From assembly GCA_045654245.1 (NCBI GenBank), contig JAZOMX010000006.1, forward strand, positions 1 through 12,811: a DNA stretch of 12,811 bases. Reading direction: 5' to 3'. This stretch comes from UBA10677 sp045654245 (GTDB taxonomy: Bacteria > Bacillota > Clostridia > Christensenellales > Pumilibacteraceae). The translations under genes were made by a program, and so were the position numbers. Shown here piece by piece: positions 12,573 to 12,811 of this stretch; position 1 is the first letter of the stretch, and each line of letters begins with the position of its first letter. Under the pieces are notes generated by a model. It searched no databases. It was not told the origin of the DNA and saw only the letters and a program-made list of their open reading frames with translations.

Positions 12573-12811
12573 CTAGTCGTTGTTTGAGTTCGTTCTATCT
12601 TCAAGCAAACGATAAAGAGCGTTTACTTTGCAGTTTAGTTTGTTTAGTTCGTCTAGTATCGGGTCGGGTAGAGACTGGTCTAGGTCGTCAACTCTAACAC
12701 CGTTAAGTTTAACGACTCGTCCGGGAACGCCTACTACGGTAGAGTTTGGCGGAACTTCCTTTAACACGATAGAACCTGCGCCGATTTTGGAATTTTTACC
12801 TACGGTAAACG
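12573..12811 (-). CDS. cysE: Serine O-acetyltransferase, C-terminal part; 5' end outside window
   Basis: The frame is open to the window edge and gives 78 residues. CysE acetylates serine with acetyl-CoA, the first step of cysteine synthesis. What is seen: the end of a left-handed beta-helix, VGKNSKIGAGSIVLKEVPPN, followed by STVVGVPGRVV, which is the hexapeptide-repeat C-terminus typical of CysE. The remaining 40 or so residues form a mostly charged helical tail. The fragment continues upstream past GTG 12767, so that codon is an internal valine, not the start. The stop is 18 bases before cysS. Other hexapeptide acetyltransferases share the fold, but the sequence and the cysS neighbour make CysE by far the best call. 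Confidence 0.9.
   Translation of the reverse strand, partial: FTVGKNSKIGAGSIVLKEVPPNSTVVGVPGRVVKLNGVRVDDLDQSLPDPILDELNKLNCKVNALYRLLEDRTNSNND

Overview
The window looks like chromosomal DNA from a low-to-moderate GC Bacillota, most likely an uncultured, gut-type member of the Clostridia. The signs are strong AGGAGG-type ribosome binding sites, TTGACA/TATAAT promoters with 17-bp spacers, a cysE-cysS cluster, a stand-alone MsmX/UgpC-type ABC ATPase and a BspA-like leucine-rich-repeat lipoprotein. The taxonomic call is an inference; there is no rRNA gene or other marker here to fix it.

Layout. (1) Positions 1-1368 (+): the 3' end of aroE, then aroQ and aroK. The three genes overlap by a few bases at each junction, so this is a compact, translationally coupled shikimate-pathway operon. 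(2) 1385-3422 (+): a near-consensus promoter and a full transketolase gene; transketolase can make erythrose-4-phosphate, a precursor of the shikimate pathway. (3) 3499-4086 (+): a YfbR-type HD-domain 5'-deoxynucleotidase, facing (4) 4143-5336 (-), an ArgD-like aminotransferase, across a bidirectional terminator. (5) 5337-5597: an intergenic region with divergent promoters and a dyad. (6) 5598-7511 (+): an orphan sugar-importer-type ABC ATPase of 637 residues, with what reads as three tandem copies of the C-terminal TOBE/MOBE regulatory unit instead of one. (7) 7667-10387: an apparent accessory cassette. A small XRE/Cro regulator (-) is divergent from a 771-residue BspA-like lipoprotein (+). 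The lipoprotein promoter matches consensus at both hexamers, carries an extended -10 and has a perfect 14-bp palindrome in its spacer. Terminators close both ends of the cassette. (8) 10389-12811 (-): the 3' end of cysE, then cysS, then a compact cytoplasmic alkaline-phosphatase-superfamily enzyme, tightly spaced as one operon.

Most of the window is housekeeping metabolism. The points that stand out are the XRE-controlled, repeat-rich surface lipoprotein cassette, the triplicated regulatory domain of the ABC ATPase, and substitutions at normally conserved active-site positions in three enzymes: shikimate kinase P-loop Gly to Ser, the YfbR HD motif changed to HE, and the ArgD-like QGEGG motif replaced. 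No RNA genes, insertion sequences, CRISPR arrays or phage genes were seen.
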